From Azorinus chamasolen (lineage: Eukaryota; Mollusca; Bivalvia; Cardiida; Solecurtidae), in contig OY755239.1 in the NCBI GenBank assembly GCA_963576725.1, positions 62,290,953-62,354,952 on the forward strand: DNA of 64,000 bases, in the 5' to 3' direction. Position numbers and translations under genes: made by a program. The number at the start of each line of letters is the position of its first letter. Position 1 is the stretch's first letter. Below, piece after piece: positions 43,455-54,557 of the stretch. The notes beneath the pieces were generated by a model. It had not been told where the DNA came from. It did not search any database and saw only the letters and a list, made by a program, of their open reading frames with translations.

Positions 43455-43599
43455 CATCCAGGGATGGCTCAATGACAGATTTCATTAAGCGTATGTAGCA
43501 GATGCCGGGAACAAACGGCATGACACTGTCGATGGTCTCCCCTTCATTGCCCTCCTGAGCTAGAATGGCCTGTGCTTGTGTTGCAAATTCTTCAACGAT
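43455..43599 (-). CDS. FOCAD: FOCAD exon w6
   Basis: 145 nt, phase 0 in, phase 1 out. Acceptor GTTTGTTTTTAG, donor GATG|GTATGT. Reads IVEEFATQAQAILAQEGN, then VMPFVPGICYIRLMKSVIE. The VPG.CY..L element corresponds to the conserved VPGSCY block of the family. It begins with a Gln/Glu-rich linker that is probably solvent-exposed. Confidence 0.87.
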
Positions 43600-43628
43600 C
43601 TAAAAACAAACACATACACTACAACCTC

Positions 43629-43728
43629 TTAACCATTTACCCGATAACGAAGCCTTTTGACACGTTTTTGCAAACAGAGTAGACCCAGATCAGATGACTC
43701 CTGTCTGCTCGGTTTGCCTATGGAACAA
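43629..43728 (-). mobile_element. TTAA-4 part
   Basis: TTAACCATTTACCCGATAAC to CGGTTTGCCTATGGAAC. Confidence 0.65.
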
Positions 43729-44012
43729 CAGTTGAACTTCGATAACTCGAACATACAAATTATTTCGAGACATCCGATATATAATCTGAACAATTTCTCA
43801 GGGCCACCGCTTAATACAGGTCTAAAGTAATGCTGAAAGCTCCTGTAGGAGCTTTCAGCATTACTTTAGATCTGTATTAAGCTGTCACATGTGTTTCTAG
43901 ATATCTGTAGCGATACATTTTAGAGACAATTGGGTATTGTAAGTTTTGGAAGGACTTCCAAGTTATCATGAAATTTGAGTTATCTGATTTTGAGATATCA
44001 AAGTTCAACTGT
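43729..44012. mobile_element. Tigger-type MITE with family P core
   Basis: Ends CAGTTGAACTTCGATAACTC and GAGATATCAAAGTTCAACTG; core CTGAAAGCTCCTGTAGGAGC as in family P. TIR style is close to the pogo element here. Confidence 0.75.
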
Positions 44013-44337
44013 AGAGAGATCTGAGTCCATGCTTATAAAACGTTTAGTTGAGTCTGAGTTTGTTCTCAAAATTTTGATTGGTCAGATCTGACCAATCAAA
44101 AGCTTGACTGTACAATTCCTGCCATGGCCATAAACTCATGCTTTTATATACCATTATGAAGCTTCAGCTAATATTTATAATGTCATTATTATTTACATGA
44201 ATATTCATGAAGTGCGACTATAAACTGAAGTCGTATTCTTGGTCTTTTAACTTTAACCCTTTACTCCATGAATACTCATGTAAGAAATAATGACATCATG
44301 AATATTAATTAGATTAATTGCTATAATGGCACAATTT

Positions 44338-44629
44338 TGTTTTTGGTTTGTTTTTGTCAGGTTTTACGTCGTTTTAACAGTATTTCAGTCATATCAGGAC
44401 GTCCAGTTAATTACAGGTGGAGGATCACCCCAGAGCATGTGCATGGGACAAATTGCACTTGTTTATGCACAGAAGAACATCCAGATAGAACCATCAACCT
44501 ACCGCAAGCCAGCTGGAAGGCTTCCCCACATGAAATATCAAAATGCCAAGACCCAGATTCGAACTCACAGCAGTGAGGGGCTAAGCGATTGTCAGTTTAA
44601 GACAATAACAACTCGGCAACGGAGGCCCC
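44338..44629 (+). repeat. Dispersed repeat R1
   Basis: TATTTCAGTCATATCAGGACG, GATTCGAACTCACAGCAGTG and ACTCGGCAACGGAGGCCCC. Also at 49262-49502 (folded back) and 50520-50548. SINE-like, not a gene despite the 129-codon frame. Confidence 0.6.
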
Positions 44630-44816
44630 TTAACCCTTTACTCCATAAATACGCCTTTCTACGCCTTTGCAAACAGAGTAGACCAAGATCAGATGGCTGT
44701 CAGTTTCTGTCATAGCTAAAAATTCCTATCTCCTTGAGCTATTATAACAATTAATCTAATTAATATTCATGAGGTCATTATTTATTACATAAATATTCAT
44801 GGAGGAAAGGATTTAA
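44630..44816 (-). mobile_element. TTAA-4 MITE
   Basis: TTAACCCTTTACTCCATAAATA to GAGGAAAGGATTTAA; hairpin arm deleted. Confidence 0.8.
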
Positions 44817-44918
44817 TTGCATAAGAATACAGGAAATGTTAGCAAAGGCAGAAACTGTAGAATCAAATCTAGATACAGGTATACTATATATATCATATCA
44901 AAAGCAAACAGAGCAGAC

Positions 44919-45110
44919 TTAATGAATATTCATGTAAGAAATAATGACATTATGAATGTTTATTAGGCAAATTTTTATAATGGCATAATGTACAAAGAAT
45001 TTTATAGTATTGATAGATCTATTGTAATTCCGTAAGCAAACAGAGCAGACTCTGATTTGAGTATACTCTGTTCGCAAAAGCATTTATATGATGGAAACAC
45101 AATAGTCTGG
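44919..45110 (+). mobile_element. TTAA-4 MITE
   Basis: TTAATGAATATTCATGTAAG, hairpin mostly deleted (GACTCTGATTTGAGTATAC). Confidence 0.72.
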
Positions 45111-45122
45111 AAACGTTTTTCT

Positions 45123-46691
45123 AACAAGAGGGCCATGAGGCCCTGAAGCGCTCACCAGACATAACCCCAGGGGCGGGCTATTTTTGACCACAAGAAATCA
45201 TGTGTACACCTTTGGTAGAGAACCACAAGGCAAAGCAATATGCCATTAATTATAGGTCTAAGCCTTATGGTTTCAGAGAAAAATAATATTTATATTTTTC
45301 CAATGAAAAACTGATAAGCCCTGGGGCAGGGCCAAGTTTCGCCCAGTGGTCAGGGTCATAAGTTAAACATTCTTGGCAGAGGACTACAAGCCACAGCTAC
45401 ATATTTGTAGAGGACCATTAGATCATGTAACATACCAAATATCAAAGGTCTAGGCCTTACAGTTTCAGTAGATTTTTAAAGATTTTCCTATGAAAAACTG
45501 ATAAGAACTTGGGCGGGCCATTTTTTGCCCAGGGGTCATAATTTGAACAATCTTTGTAGAAGACCATAAGATCATGCTACATACCAAATATCAAAGGTCT
45601 AGGCCTTACAGTTTGAGAGAAGAAGATTTTTAAAGATTTTCCTATGAAAAACTGATAAGCCCTTGGGCGGGGCCATTTTTGGCCCGGGGATCATAATTTG
45701 TACAATTTTGTAGAGGACCATCAGATCATGCTACATACCAAATATCAAAAGTCCAGGCCTTACAGTTTCCAAGAAGAAGATTTTAAAGCTTTTCTTATGA
45801 AAAACTGATAAGCCCTTGGGCAGGGCCATTTTTAGCCCGGGGGTCATAATTTGAACAAAATTTGTAGAGGACCATAAGATCATGCTACATACGAAAATAT
45901 CCAAGGTGTAGGCCTTACAGTTTCAGAGAAGAAGATTTTTAAAGATTTTCCTATGAAAACTGATAAGCCCTTGGGCGGGGCCATTTTTGGCTCGTGGGTC
46001 ATAATTTGAACAAAATTTGTAGAGGACCATAAGATCATGCTACATACCACATATCAAAGGGCTAGGCCTTACAGTTTCAGAGAAGAAGATTTTTATAGAT
46101 TTTCCAATGAAAAACTGATAAGCCCTTGGGCGGGGCCATTTTCGGCACGTGATCCCTAATTTGAACAATCTTTGTAGAGGACCATAAGATCATGCTACAT
46201 ACCAAATATCAAAAGTCTAGGCCTTACAGTTTCAGAGAAGAAGATTTTTTTAAGATTTTCCAATGAAAAACTGATAAGCCCTTGGGCGGGGCCATTTTTG
46301 GCCCGGGGGCCATAATTTGAACAACCTTTGTAGAGGACCATAAGATCATGCTACATTCCAAATATCAAAGGTCTAGGCTTTACAGTTTCCGAGAAGAAGA
46401 TTTTTAAAGATTTTCCTATGAAAATTCCATATTACCATATATGGAAAAAATGACCACGCCCTCTGGCGGCCATGTTTTTTACCGGATCAAAATTCTTTCA
46501 ACAACTTTTGAAGTCTATCAACTGAGAAACATTTTGGTGAAAACTATATTCAAATCGGACAAGTCATTCTGGAGAAGAAGATTTTTCTAGATATTGTGTA
46601 CGGTTGCCATGGCAACAAGACCGATGACCCCACCCGGACACAGGGGTATCACAATAGCTCACCTTGAGCACTTTGTGCTCTGGTGAGCTAA
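45123..46691 (+). mobile_element. HLE with about eight ~154-bp core repeats
   Basis: AACAAGAG, hairpin GGGCC-ATGA-GGCCC, box GCGCTCACCAG. AGGCCTTACAGTTT recurs at 45452, 45601, 45755, 45910, 46064, 46219 and, as AGGCTTTAC, 46375. Right end is the hairpin AGCTCACCTTGAGCAC...GTGCTCTGGTGAGCT; CTGGTGAG complements the left box. Confidence 0.8.
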
Positions 46692-46878
46692 CAAAAGGGG
46701 CCATAAAATAATAGGTCGAATGAGACAAAAGTCAGTCTGAAATCTCTCAAAACAAAGTCATACACCAAGTTTCTGTTCAGTATTAGCAAAGCATGACAGA
46801 AAAATTCAAGAAACCTATATGGCCTCAGATGGACGGACAGAAAGACAGCTACATAATTATATAACATAATACGTCCAG
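46692..46878 (+). mobile_element. HLE right-end remnant
   Basis: GGGGCCATAAAATAAT, then GATGGACGGACAGAAAGACAG and ATAATACGTCC, 14 bp from FOCAD exon w5. Confidence 0.45.
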
Positions 46879-46891
46879 CTTATGAACATAC

Positions 46892-47026
46892 CTTGAACTG
46901 GAAGTATGAAATTTTAAAATGTTCCACAGAGTAGCTGGCCAGGGCTTTGTAGGCTGCTGTAACCACAGTAACACAGCCTGCTTGAGTGTACAACCACAGT
47001 CGCCAAACCATCTCAGACAGAAATGC
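46892..47026 (-). CDS. FOCAD: FOCAD exon w5
   Basis: 135 nt, phase 0 at both ends (45 codons), acceptor AATATATTTAG, donor AAG|GTATGT. Reads AFLSEMVWRLWLYTQAG, then VVTAAYKALASYSVEHFKI, matching the family's LW.....VA.AAY..LA..S module, a typical HEAT helix pair. The donor side abuts a Helitron-like right-end remnant (46692-46878) within 14 bp. Confidence 0.88.
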
Positions 47027-47121
47027 CTAAATATATTAAAAACAAAAATCAACAAATAAATTCTGATATCATCATCTTATTTCACATTTGGTAAATGCGC
47101 CCATAATTCAGAATTGTTACC

Positions 47122-47300
47122 AGAGCTACAGATACAGGTGCATACTCAAATACTAAAATCGTCATTTCTCCATCAAACCCTATGTTGTGACCACTCTTTA
47201 GAATCGTCTCGAAGAGACGATTCCAAAGAGTGGTCACAACATAGGGTTTGATGGATAAATAAAGGAGTTATGCATGAAACATTTTAACACATCCTACCTA
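47122..47300. mobile_element. Family H element, near-perfect
   Basis: CATCAAACCCTATGTTGTG, tip TCGTCTCGAAGAGACGA. Confidence 0.8.
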
Positions 47301-47440
47301 GATCTCTGGAAACGGTATTAAAGTATCCCTTATCATGGTGGAACAATTGAACTGAAATCTTCTCCAACTCTGATCTGTTGTAGTGATTGTAGTACTTATT
47401 ACATTTAATAGAGCCTTTGAGAAAATGATTGTCCCCTGTA

Positions 47441-47699
47441 TTAATACCCCTTTCCCTATTAAATATTCATATAAGAAATAGTGACATCATGAATATTTAT
47501 TAGCTGAATGTTTATAATGGTACATTGTATGCATACAAGACTTTTTGGTATTGGTAGATACCAGACCTATTATAATTTCATAAGCAAACAGAGCAGACCC
47601 TGATCAGATGGCTCCTATAGGAGCCATCTGATCTGGGTCTTCTCTGTTTGCAAATGTGTGAAGAGGCATATATGTATGGGGTATGAAGGAAAGGGTTAA
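47441..47699 (+). mobile_element. TTAA-4 MITE
   Basis: TTAATACCCCTTTCCC to GAAGGAAAGGGTTAA, full hairpin; a further left-end scrap follows to 47770. Confidence 0.82.
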
Positions 47700-47770
47700 C
47701 CTTTTCCCTATTGAACATTTGTGCATGAATCCATCACTTCATAAATATTCATTACCGGATCTTTTATAAG

Positions 47771-48033
47771 TTAACCCTCTCCTCCATAAATACATCTTTC
47801 TAAGGCTCTGTAATAGTCACTTCTTGAAACCATTGTGATAAATAGAGCATTTGCTCCAATAGGAGCAAATGCTCCATTAATCACAATGCTTTCAAACTAC
47901 AAAATTATAATTTCTTTCCTTTTCTCTAGTAAATGCTCCTTTTTGGTAGATCTATTCAAAGAGGTTGAGAGCATTTTGGTAGATTTATTCAAAGAGGTTG
48001 GATATAAAAATAGCTTATGAGGTAATGGGTTAA
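47771..48033 (+). mobile_element. TTAA-2 MITE with internal duplication
   Basis: The segment TTTTGGTAGAT...TTCAAAGAGGTTG occurs twice (about 47941-47968 and 47973-48000). Confidence 0.82.
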
Positions 48034-48210
48034 ACAATTTAAAAGGCAATTGATGGTTTAGACAAAAACAGTAGGATCAGGTCTGTGCACTATCATTAGC
48101 CAACGGAGCAGGCCCAGATCAGACTAGGCGGCTCCTACATTAGTCATCTGATCTGGGTCTATTCTGTTTGTAAAGGCATGAAGAGGAATCTATATGAGGG
48201 AAACAGTTAA
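48034..48210 (+). mobile_element. TTAA-3/4 right part
   Basis: GCAGGCCCAGATCAGACTAGG and GTCATCTGATCTGGGTC, ends ACAGTTAA. Confidence 0.6.
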
Positions 48211-48290
48211 ACAGCTAGGACATTAATGAGATCCAGAGTAATTCGCAGTCTGATCTGGATCCAAACTGTTAACAAATGCAGGTATGATAA

Positions 48291-48556
48291 GGGTAAACCC
48301 TTTCCTGTATAAATGCCGTTTCACAAATTTGCAATCAGAGTAGACCCAGATCAGACTGCTCCAATAGGAGCTGTCTGATCAGGGTCTGCTCTGCTTGCTA
48401 AAATTGTAGCTATTTTAGAAACTAAAGAAACAGCTAGATCTATCAAATTCCATTAGCAAACAGAGCAGATCCTAATCAGATGGCTTCGATAAGAGCCATC
48501 TGATCTGGGTCTATTCTGTTTGCAAATGCGTGAAACACCTTTATATGAGGGGGTTA
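48291..48556. mobile_element. TTAA-3 fold-back pair
   Basis: An inverted hairpin half (48291-48405) joins a direct half (48405-48556) at AGCTATTTTAGAAACTAAAG, forming a head-to-head duplicate that ends GGGGTTAA. Confidence 0.72.
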
Positions 48557-48944
48557 ACTGACGTCCATAGTAATTCCCCAAGTGTCTCATAACTAATTCT
48601 TTGCCCACCAAGAAATTGCTGTCTTCAAGAAATGCCATCTGCTACAATCAAATAAATTTAGACAGAATCATCCAGTTTTGCCCATAACAGAACTTGGTTG
48701 AGATCTTAATATGGCCATAAATATGGCTTTCAAATATAATAGGAACCACAAATAAACAATTTAAAGGTGTTTGAGAGTAAATATTGTAAAATATGCCTTT
48801 TTTGATAAATCAAGGGCAAATAACTGCAGACCTATTTATCTGATTCTGCTTATAAGTAATCTTGGTCATTGCCTAATATGGCTATACATAGGTTGATAGG
48901 GTAAAACATTGTAAAAATGTGTCATGTTATCAGTCAGATGTTCA
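48557..48944. other. Intron, nothing firm
   Basis: Family K scrap at 48557-48600; remainder unrecognised. Confidence 0.4.
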
Positions 48945-49130
48945 GCTGCGTAAATTTGAACATTTTCACGAATAACTTCTTTATTTCTCCACAAAACCCT
49001 ATATTATGACCACTCTTTAGAATTGTCTCAAAGAGACAATTCTAAAGAGTGATCACAACATCGGGTTTGTGGAGAAATGACAATTTTAGTGTCTGATTAT
49101 GCACCTAAGTTCTTCATCAGTAGTTCTAAC
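48945..49130. mobile_element. Family H element
   Basis: TTCTCCACAAAACCCTATAT, tip AATTGTCTCAAAGAGAC; 28 bp from exon w4. Confidence 0.75.
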
Positions 49131-49158
49131 AAGTCAGGGAAAAAAACTCTAGACATAC

Positions 49159-49234
49159 CTCATACTCGTCAGTCTTCACCTGAAGGCTGGGCACCAGGGA
49201 CAGCAGGTCACATATCTTCTCTATAACTGGTACC
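49159..49234 (-). CDS. FOCAD: FOCAD exon w4
   Basis: A 76-nt exon with acceptor TTGCTAATAG and donor GAG|GTATGT. It enters in phase 2 and leaves in phase 0, reading VPVIEKICDLLSLVPSLQ and then VKTDEYE. LLSLVPSL followed by an acidic YE end is one of the clearest focadhesin signatures in the window. Confidence 0.88.
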
Positions 49235-49261
49235 CTATTAGCAAAACATGTGATTATATTG

Positions 49262-49502
49262 TTATCATGCTATAAAAATTGTCTGCTCAAACTATAGAAC
49301 AATCGACCTACCTCAAGCCAGCTGGAATGTTTCCTCAATATTTCATGCGAAAATCTTCCAGCTGTCTTGTAGCAGGTCGATGTTTCATCCAGGGAAATCA
49401 TCCTTGCACAAAACAATGCAAGTTGTTCCATGCACAGAAGAATCACTGGGGTATTCTCCTCCACCTGTAATTAGCTGGATGTCACCATAAGACTGAAATA
49501 CT
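49262..49502. repeat. R1 fold-back
   Basis: CGACCTACCTCAAGCCAGCTGG appears inverted as CCAGCTGTCTTGTAGCAGGTCG, followed by ACCTGTAATTAGCTGGATG. Confidence 0.6.
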
Positions 49503-49761
49503 ACTAACCCTTTCCTTCATATAAATGCATTTTCATGCATTGCAAACAGGGTAGATCCAGATCAGATGGCTCCTGTAGGAGCAGCCTGATCAGGGTATGC
49601 TCTGTTTGCTTATGGATTTCTTATAGATGTGACTCTAATTAAAGTTTCTTCCAATACCTAAAACTCCCATGTATATAATTATGCCATTGTAAAAATTCTG
49701 CTTATAAATATTCATGATGGCATTAATTCTTATATGAACATGAAAACACGGAAAGGGTTAA
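49503..49761 (-). mobile_element. TTAA-3/TTAA-4 chimera
   Basis: Start CCTTCATATAAATGCATTTTC is TTAA-3 type; interior TTATAAATATTCATGATGG is TTAA-4 type. Confidence 0.7.
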
Positions 49762-49990
49762 CCCATTACCTCATAGGCTATTTCTAGACCTTGCCTCTGA
49801 ATAAATCTACCGAAAAGGAGCATTTATTAGCAAAAAGGTTAATTTCAAAATTGAGTAGTATTGAAACCACTGTGATAAAAAGAGCATTTACTCCTATGGA
49901 GCAAATGCTCTACGAGTATTTATCACAATGGTTTCAACATGTGACTTTTACAGAGCCGTCAAAAGGCGTCAATATGAGTGAATGGTTTAA
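49758..49990 (-). mobile_element. TTAA-2 MITE
   Basis: Abuts, on shared TTAAs, a TTAA-4 on the left and an opposite TTAA-2 on the right. Confidence 0.82.
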
Positions 49991-50181
49991 CCCTTTCCTC
50001 CATAAATATGCCTTTCTGCGCCTCTGTAATAACCACTTCTTGAAACCATTGTGATAAATACGATACAATGGTTTCAAACTAAAAAATTCTAAAATTTTCC
50101 TTTTTTCTAGTAAAAGCTCCTTTTGGGTAGATTCATTCAAAGAGGTTGGGACTTAAAATAGCCTATGGAGGAAAGGGTTAA
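49987..50181 (+). mobile_element. TTAA-2 MITE, palindrome tip deleted
   Basis: GAAACCATTGTGATAAATACG joins directly to ACAATGGTTTC. Confidence 0.82.
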
Positions 50182-50259
50182 TGCAACTTAAACCCAAATA
50201 CAAACATACAGATCAACATATAGTTTGTTTGAATTTCAACTTTCATCAGTTGTAGTTCT

Positions 50260-50517
50260 TTAACCATTTACTCCATTAACATTCATTAAGAAATACAAAA
50301 ATGTATTGACATCATGAATATTAATTAGATTTATTATCATAACAGCACATGGATATGGGAATTGTTGGCCATGGCAGAAACTGTAGCACAATATATATAT
50401 TATATCATAAGCAAACAGAGCGGACCTTGATCAGACAACTCCTACAGGAGCCATTTGATCTGGTGCAACTCTGTTTGCAAATGCATGAAAATGCATTTAT
50501 ATGAAGGAAAGGGGTTT
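50260..50517 (+). mobile_element. TTAA-4 MITE
   Basis: TTAACCATTTACTCC to GGAAAGGGGTTTAC. Confidence 0.8.
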
Positions 50518-50561
50518 ACAGCATTTCAGTCATATGGTGACATCCAGCATAGAAAGACATA

Positions 50562-50797
50562 TTAACCTTTCGCTTGCTGAATTTTAAAATACATTTCTCC
50601 TTCTTTATCCATACCCTATTGTATAATTACATATATCTTCACTGTGTACAAGTATTTCGCTGTGGAGTGCACTGGTTGCACAATCAATTTGTAAATAGTG
50701 CAGACCCTGATGAGACAGCTCCTGCAGGAGCTGTCTCATCTGGGTCTTCACTATTTACAGGTAGGTATATTGACGTGAATAGCAAGCGAAGGGTTAA
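50562..50797 (+). mobile_element. TTAA-1 MITE
   Basis: Both TTAA ends; a short deletion follows TATTTCGCTGTG. Confidence 0.85.
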
Positions 50798-50958
50798 TGG
50801 AATAAAGGGTTCATTGAGAAACTTGTTCACTGAGTAACTTATCCAAATTTCAAACAGATTAGACACCGTTAATACTACATTACTTGATGTTTGATCTGGA
50901 TCCAAACTTTTTTAACAATGCCAATCAATTTGCCATTTTTTTTTTACAAAACTTACAG

Positions 50959-51353
50959 AACCCTTTCCTCCATAGATACGCCTATCTAAGCCTTTGCAAA
51001 CAGAGAAGACATAGATCAGACGGCTTCTGATAAGGGTCTGCTGTATGCTAATGAAATAATTCAGGTTAACCCATTCCCTCATAGGCTATTTTTAGTTCCT
51101 ACCTCTTTGAATGAATCTAGTGAAAAGGAGCATTAACTAGAGAAAAGGAAACTTTCAGCATTATGCAGTTTTGAAACCATTGTGATAAATAGAGCATTTG
51201 CTCCTATGGAGCAAATGCTCTATTTATCACAATGGTTTCAGAAAGTGAATTTTACAGAGGCACCAAAATGGGGGAAAGGGTTAAAGCATTCATCCAATTA
51301 GTATTCATGATGTCACTATTTCTAATATAAATCTTCAGGGAGTAAAGGGTTAA
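50959..51353 (-). mobile_element. TTAA-4 hosting TTAA-2
   Basis: Hairpin part on the left, TCATGATGTCACTATTTC to AGTAAAGGGTTAA on the right. Confidence 0.72.
51066..51284 (-). mobile_element. TTAA-2 MITE nested in TTAA-4
   Basis: Host TTAA-4 halves at 50959-51065 and 51285-51353. Confidence 0.82.
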
Positions 51354-51450
51354 AAACAAATCAAAATCATTTAATTCTCTGCAAGCTAACAGTTGACTTT
51401 GCATTTGTTTGTCTTAGGCACCATGTATCTCAATGATGGTTGAATTCTAT

Positions 51451-52309
51451 AACAAGAGAGCCATGATGTCCCTATATCGCTCACCTGCAAATTGTAGCAC
51501 TAGATAGAGATGAACTAGTCATGACCATATGCGGAAAATGAAGACAAGAGGCCCATAGTATTTTAATTTTTCAACTGAAGATTGTTCAATTTGTTCAAAA
51601 TGTATGGTAGTAATAATTAATTCTCAATAAAAGAATTTTGATGACTATTCTTACCAAATACCAGTCAAATTGGACCATCAGTTTTGGAGAAGATGTTTAA
51701 ATTTTCGCTATAGTCAAATAAGGAAAGAATCATGCACCTGGCGGCCATGTTTTTTCAGATAACAACATGGTCATCGGCCATTGTTTTAGAGATATAAAGA
51801 TGATTTTAACAATTTAGGTATAAAGCTACAAGAAGACTACATGATTGTATACCTAATATGTTTAAAGTTTTTTTTCTTTTGGCTGTCATGGCAGTGTTCT
51901 AAATGGATCCCGATTCTTTGAATAATATTGATAGAGCATGATACAAAGATCATTTCTGTAAAGTTTGGTTACATTCTGCCTAAATGTAATGTCAGAGGAG
52001 ATGTTGTTTAACCCTTTCCTCCATAAATACGCCTTTCTACGCCTCTGTAGTAGTAACTTATGAAACCATTGTGATAAATAGAGCATTTGCTCCTTTAGGA
52101 GCAAATGCTCTATTTATCACAATGATTTCAAACTACAAAATTCTAATATTTTACTTTTCTCTAGTAAATGCTCTTTTTGGTTAGATTCATTCAAAGAGGT
52201 TGGGTCTAAAAATAGCTTATGGAGTAAAGGGTTCAAGCAGTTGTTGCTGGATAGACTGATGGTGGGTCATCACTAAAGCTCACCTCAGAGCATACTCAGG
52301 TAAGCTAAA
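51451..52309 (+). mobile_element. HLE with nested TTAA-2
   Basis: AACAAGAG, then ATCGCTCACCTG. Decayed cores; right end GCTCACCTCAGAGCATACTC then CAGGTAAGCTAA. A TTAA-2 copy sits inside at 52008-52235. Confidence 0.6.
52008..52235 (+). mobile_element. TTAA-2 MITE nested in HLE
   Basis: Right TTAA mutated to TTCAA. Confidence 0.82.
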
Positions 52310-52538
52310 AAAGCTACAATGTCAAGCACAACTATTATTGTTGGTTTTTCTCTCGATGAAAAACTCAGTCAATACATTGGACAGAAATGATGGACCTCAC
52401 ACTATAATCATTCAGATCTTTCCGAACAGTTTATAAAAGAGCATGTATTTCCCAGGGGTGGAATCTAATTTCTTTATTGTTTTTACAAATTAAATTATCA
52501 TAAGTTCACAATAAAAATTGGTAATCTCAGCATGATCT

Positions 52539-52715
52539 ACTACCAGTGTCACAACCACATCTAGCAATCCTTTGGCTGATTTAACCCTTTGCTCCATAAA
52601 TACCCCTTTCTATGCCTTTCAAAACAGAGTAGACCCTCCTAGGAGCCATCTGATCAGGGTCTGCTCTATTTGCTTATGGTCTACTACCAGTCTCACAACT
52701 ACATCTAGCAATACC
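52539..52715. repeat. Direct duplication around a TTAA-4 stub
   Basis: CTACTACCAGTGTCACAACC / CTACTACCAGTCTCACAAC plus ATCTAGCAAT flank a truncated inverted TTAA-4 (52581-52680). Confidence 0.7.
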
Positions 52716-52725
52716 TTTTTCTGAC

Positions 52726-52981
52726 TCAACCCTTTCCCTGTTGGTTTTTTTTTTTTCAAATTTTTTAATACATACTGAATATTCATTGACAAAATAGTTA
52801 TGATGAAATGTGGAAGGTTGAACATTATGGCCATTTTAGAAAGTAAAGAAACAGAACTATCAAATTCCATCAGCAACCAGAGTAGACCCTTATCAAATAG
52901 CTCCTATACTTAAAGAGCCGTCCAATCTACGTCTACTCTTAAAATGTGTGAAAAAGCATTTACATCAAATAAAGGGTTTAG
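52726..52981 (+). mobile_element. TTAA-3 MITE
   Basis: TTAA decayed to TCAA at the start; hairpin diverged. Confidence 0.78.
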
Positions 52982-53196
52982 ACTTTACCTGTTGAATATT
53001 CATGTAAGAAATAATGACATCATGAATAGATAATAGGTGCATTGCTAAAATGGAATTATGTACAGGTGAAAAACCTGTAGGGTCAGATCTATTACAAATC
53101 TATATGCAAACAGAGCAGACCCTGATCAGACAGTTCTTACAGGAGCCATCTGATCTATGTCTACTCTGTTTGTAAAGACGTGAAAAATACATTTAA
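52982..53196 (+). mobile_element. TTAA-4 MITE
   Basis: CTTTACCTGTTGAATATTC to GTGAAAAATACATTTAA. Confidence 0.75.
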
Positions 53197-53431
53197 CCCT
53201 TCGCTTGCTGAATTTTAAAATACATTTCTCCTTCTTTACCCATACCTTGTAGTATAATTACATATATCTTCATTGTGTACACGTATTTCGCTGTGCAATC
53301 ACTGCTGTGGAGTGCACTGGTTGCACAATCAATTTGTAAATAGTGCAGACCCTGATGAGACAGCTCCTGCAGGAGCTGTCTCATCTGGGTCTTCACTATT
53401 TACAGGTAGGTATATTGACGTGAAGGGTTAA
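53193..53431 (+). mobile_element. TTAA-1 MITE
   Basis: Right end shortened to GACGTGAAGGGTTAA; shares TTAA with the TTAA-3 that follows. Confidence 0.85.
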
Positions 53432-53631
53432 CCCTTCTAGGTTTAATACTTACCCTTTCACGCATTTACAAACCCAGATCAGGTCTGCTCTGTTTGCCAA
53501 TGAAATTTGATAGATCTGTTTCTTTACTTTCTAAAATGGCTATGTTTCACCTTCCATGTATAATTATAATAATTTTCTGCATGAATATTCAGTAGGTTTT
53601 GAAAATTAACATAGACCAGGGAAAGGGTTAA
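53428..53631 (-). mobile_element. TTAA-3 MITE
   Basis: Hairpin arm deleted (ACAAACCCAGATCAGGTCTG). Confidence 0.8.
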
Positions 53632-54361
53632 TATAAGAAATAATGACATCATGAATATATATAGACTGAATATTTATAATGGTATATGTACAAAGGATGT
53701 TTGTTATTGGTAGAAACTGTAGAGTTAAATCTGTTATAGTTTCATAAGCAACAATATGTGTTTGTGATACACTAATGCCCCCCTCCCGATATGACCTTTG
53801 ACCCTGAAGGATGACCTTGACATGTCACCCCTCAAACTGTGAAGCTTCATGAGATACACATGCATACTAAATATAAAATCAGCATCTCTACTGGTTCAAA
53901 AGTTATGACCAATGTTAAAGTTGGTGATTTGACCTATATAGTTGACCTCTGACCTTGACATGTCACCCCTCAAACTGTGAAGCTTCATGAGACACACATG
54001 CATACTAAATATAAAGTCTGTATCTCTACTGGTTCAAAAGTTATGACCAATGTTAAAGTTGGTGATTTGACCTATATATTATATTTGACCTCTGACCGTG
54101 ACACGTTACCCCTCAAAATGTGTGGCTTTATGGGATACATATGCATGTCAAATATCAAGTCTCTATCTGTGCTGGCTCAAAAGTTATGACCAACGTTAAA
54201 GTTGGTGACAAACAGACAGGGCAAAAACAATATGCCCCCCAGATCTGATCTGGGGCATAATAAAAAGAGCAGGCCCTGATCAGTCGGCTCCTATAGAAGC
54301 TGTCTGATCTGGGTCTACTCTGTAAATGCTTCAAAAGATGTTTACATGAAGGAAAGGGTTA
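53628..54361 (+). mobile_element. TTAA-4 hosting an HLE
   Basis: Left half 53628-53750, right half 54263-54361 (GGCCCTGATCAGTCGGCTCC to GGAAAGGGTT). Confidence 0.75.
53751..54262 (+). mobile_element. HLE inserted in TTAA-4
   Basis: Stem GTGT...ACAC then TAATGCCCC. Three ~150-bp units with GACCTTGACATGTCACC and GTTATGACCAATGTTAAAG. Right end ATGCCCCCCAGATCTG...GGGGCATAATAA. The host TTAA-4 resumes with AGAGCAGGCCCTGATCAG. Confidence 0.75.
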
Positions 54362-54409
54362 TACGAGGGAAAGGGTTATCTAGCATAAAAATTCAAAGTA
54401 CATGTAGAT

Positions 54410-54535
54410 TTAACCTTTTCCCCGATGAATATCCATGTAAGAAATAATTGACATAGGAATAATAATATTTTTAACAACACTATAATATCATACAAGGGAA
54501 ATTTTTAAAATAATAGAAAATATAATCAGTGTTTG
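54410..54535 (+). mobile_element. TTAA-4 left half
   Basis: TTTAACCTTTTCCCCGATG onward; decayed. Confidence 0.55.
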
Positions 54536-54557
54536 AAAGTAACTTTTTTTCCCTGGT

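Larger units (their letters stand above)
44253..44918 (+). mobile_element. TTAA-4 split by R1 and an inverted TTAA-4
   Basis: Left part 44253-44337, right part 44817-44918; inner TTAA-4 at 44630-44816. Confidence 0.68.

Noticed and set aside
44326..44715. 129-codon plus-strand frame
   Set aside because: Falls in dispersed repeat R1 and a TTAA-4; the related copies at 49262 and 50520 are non-coding.
48557..48640. Minus-strand exon-like MAFLEDSNFL segment with upstream TTGTAG
   Set aside because: Exons w4 and w5 join in phase without it, no good donor, and part matches a family K remnant.
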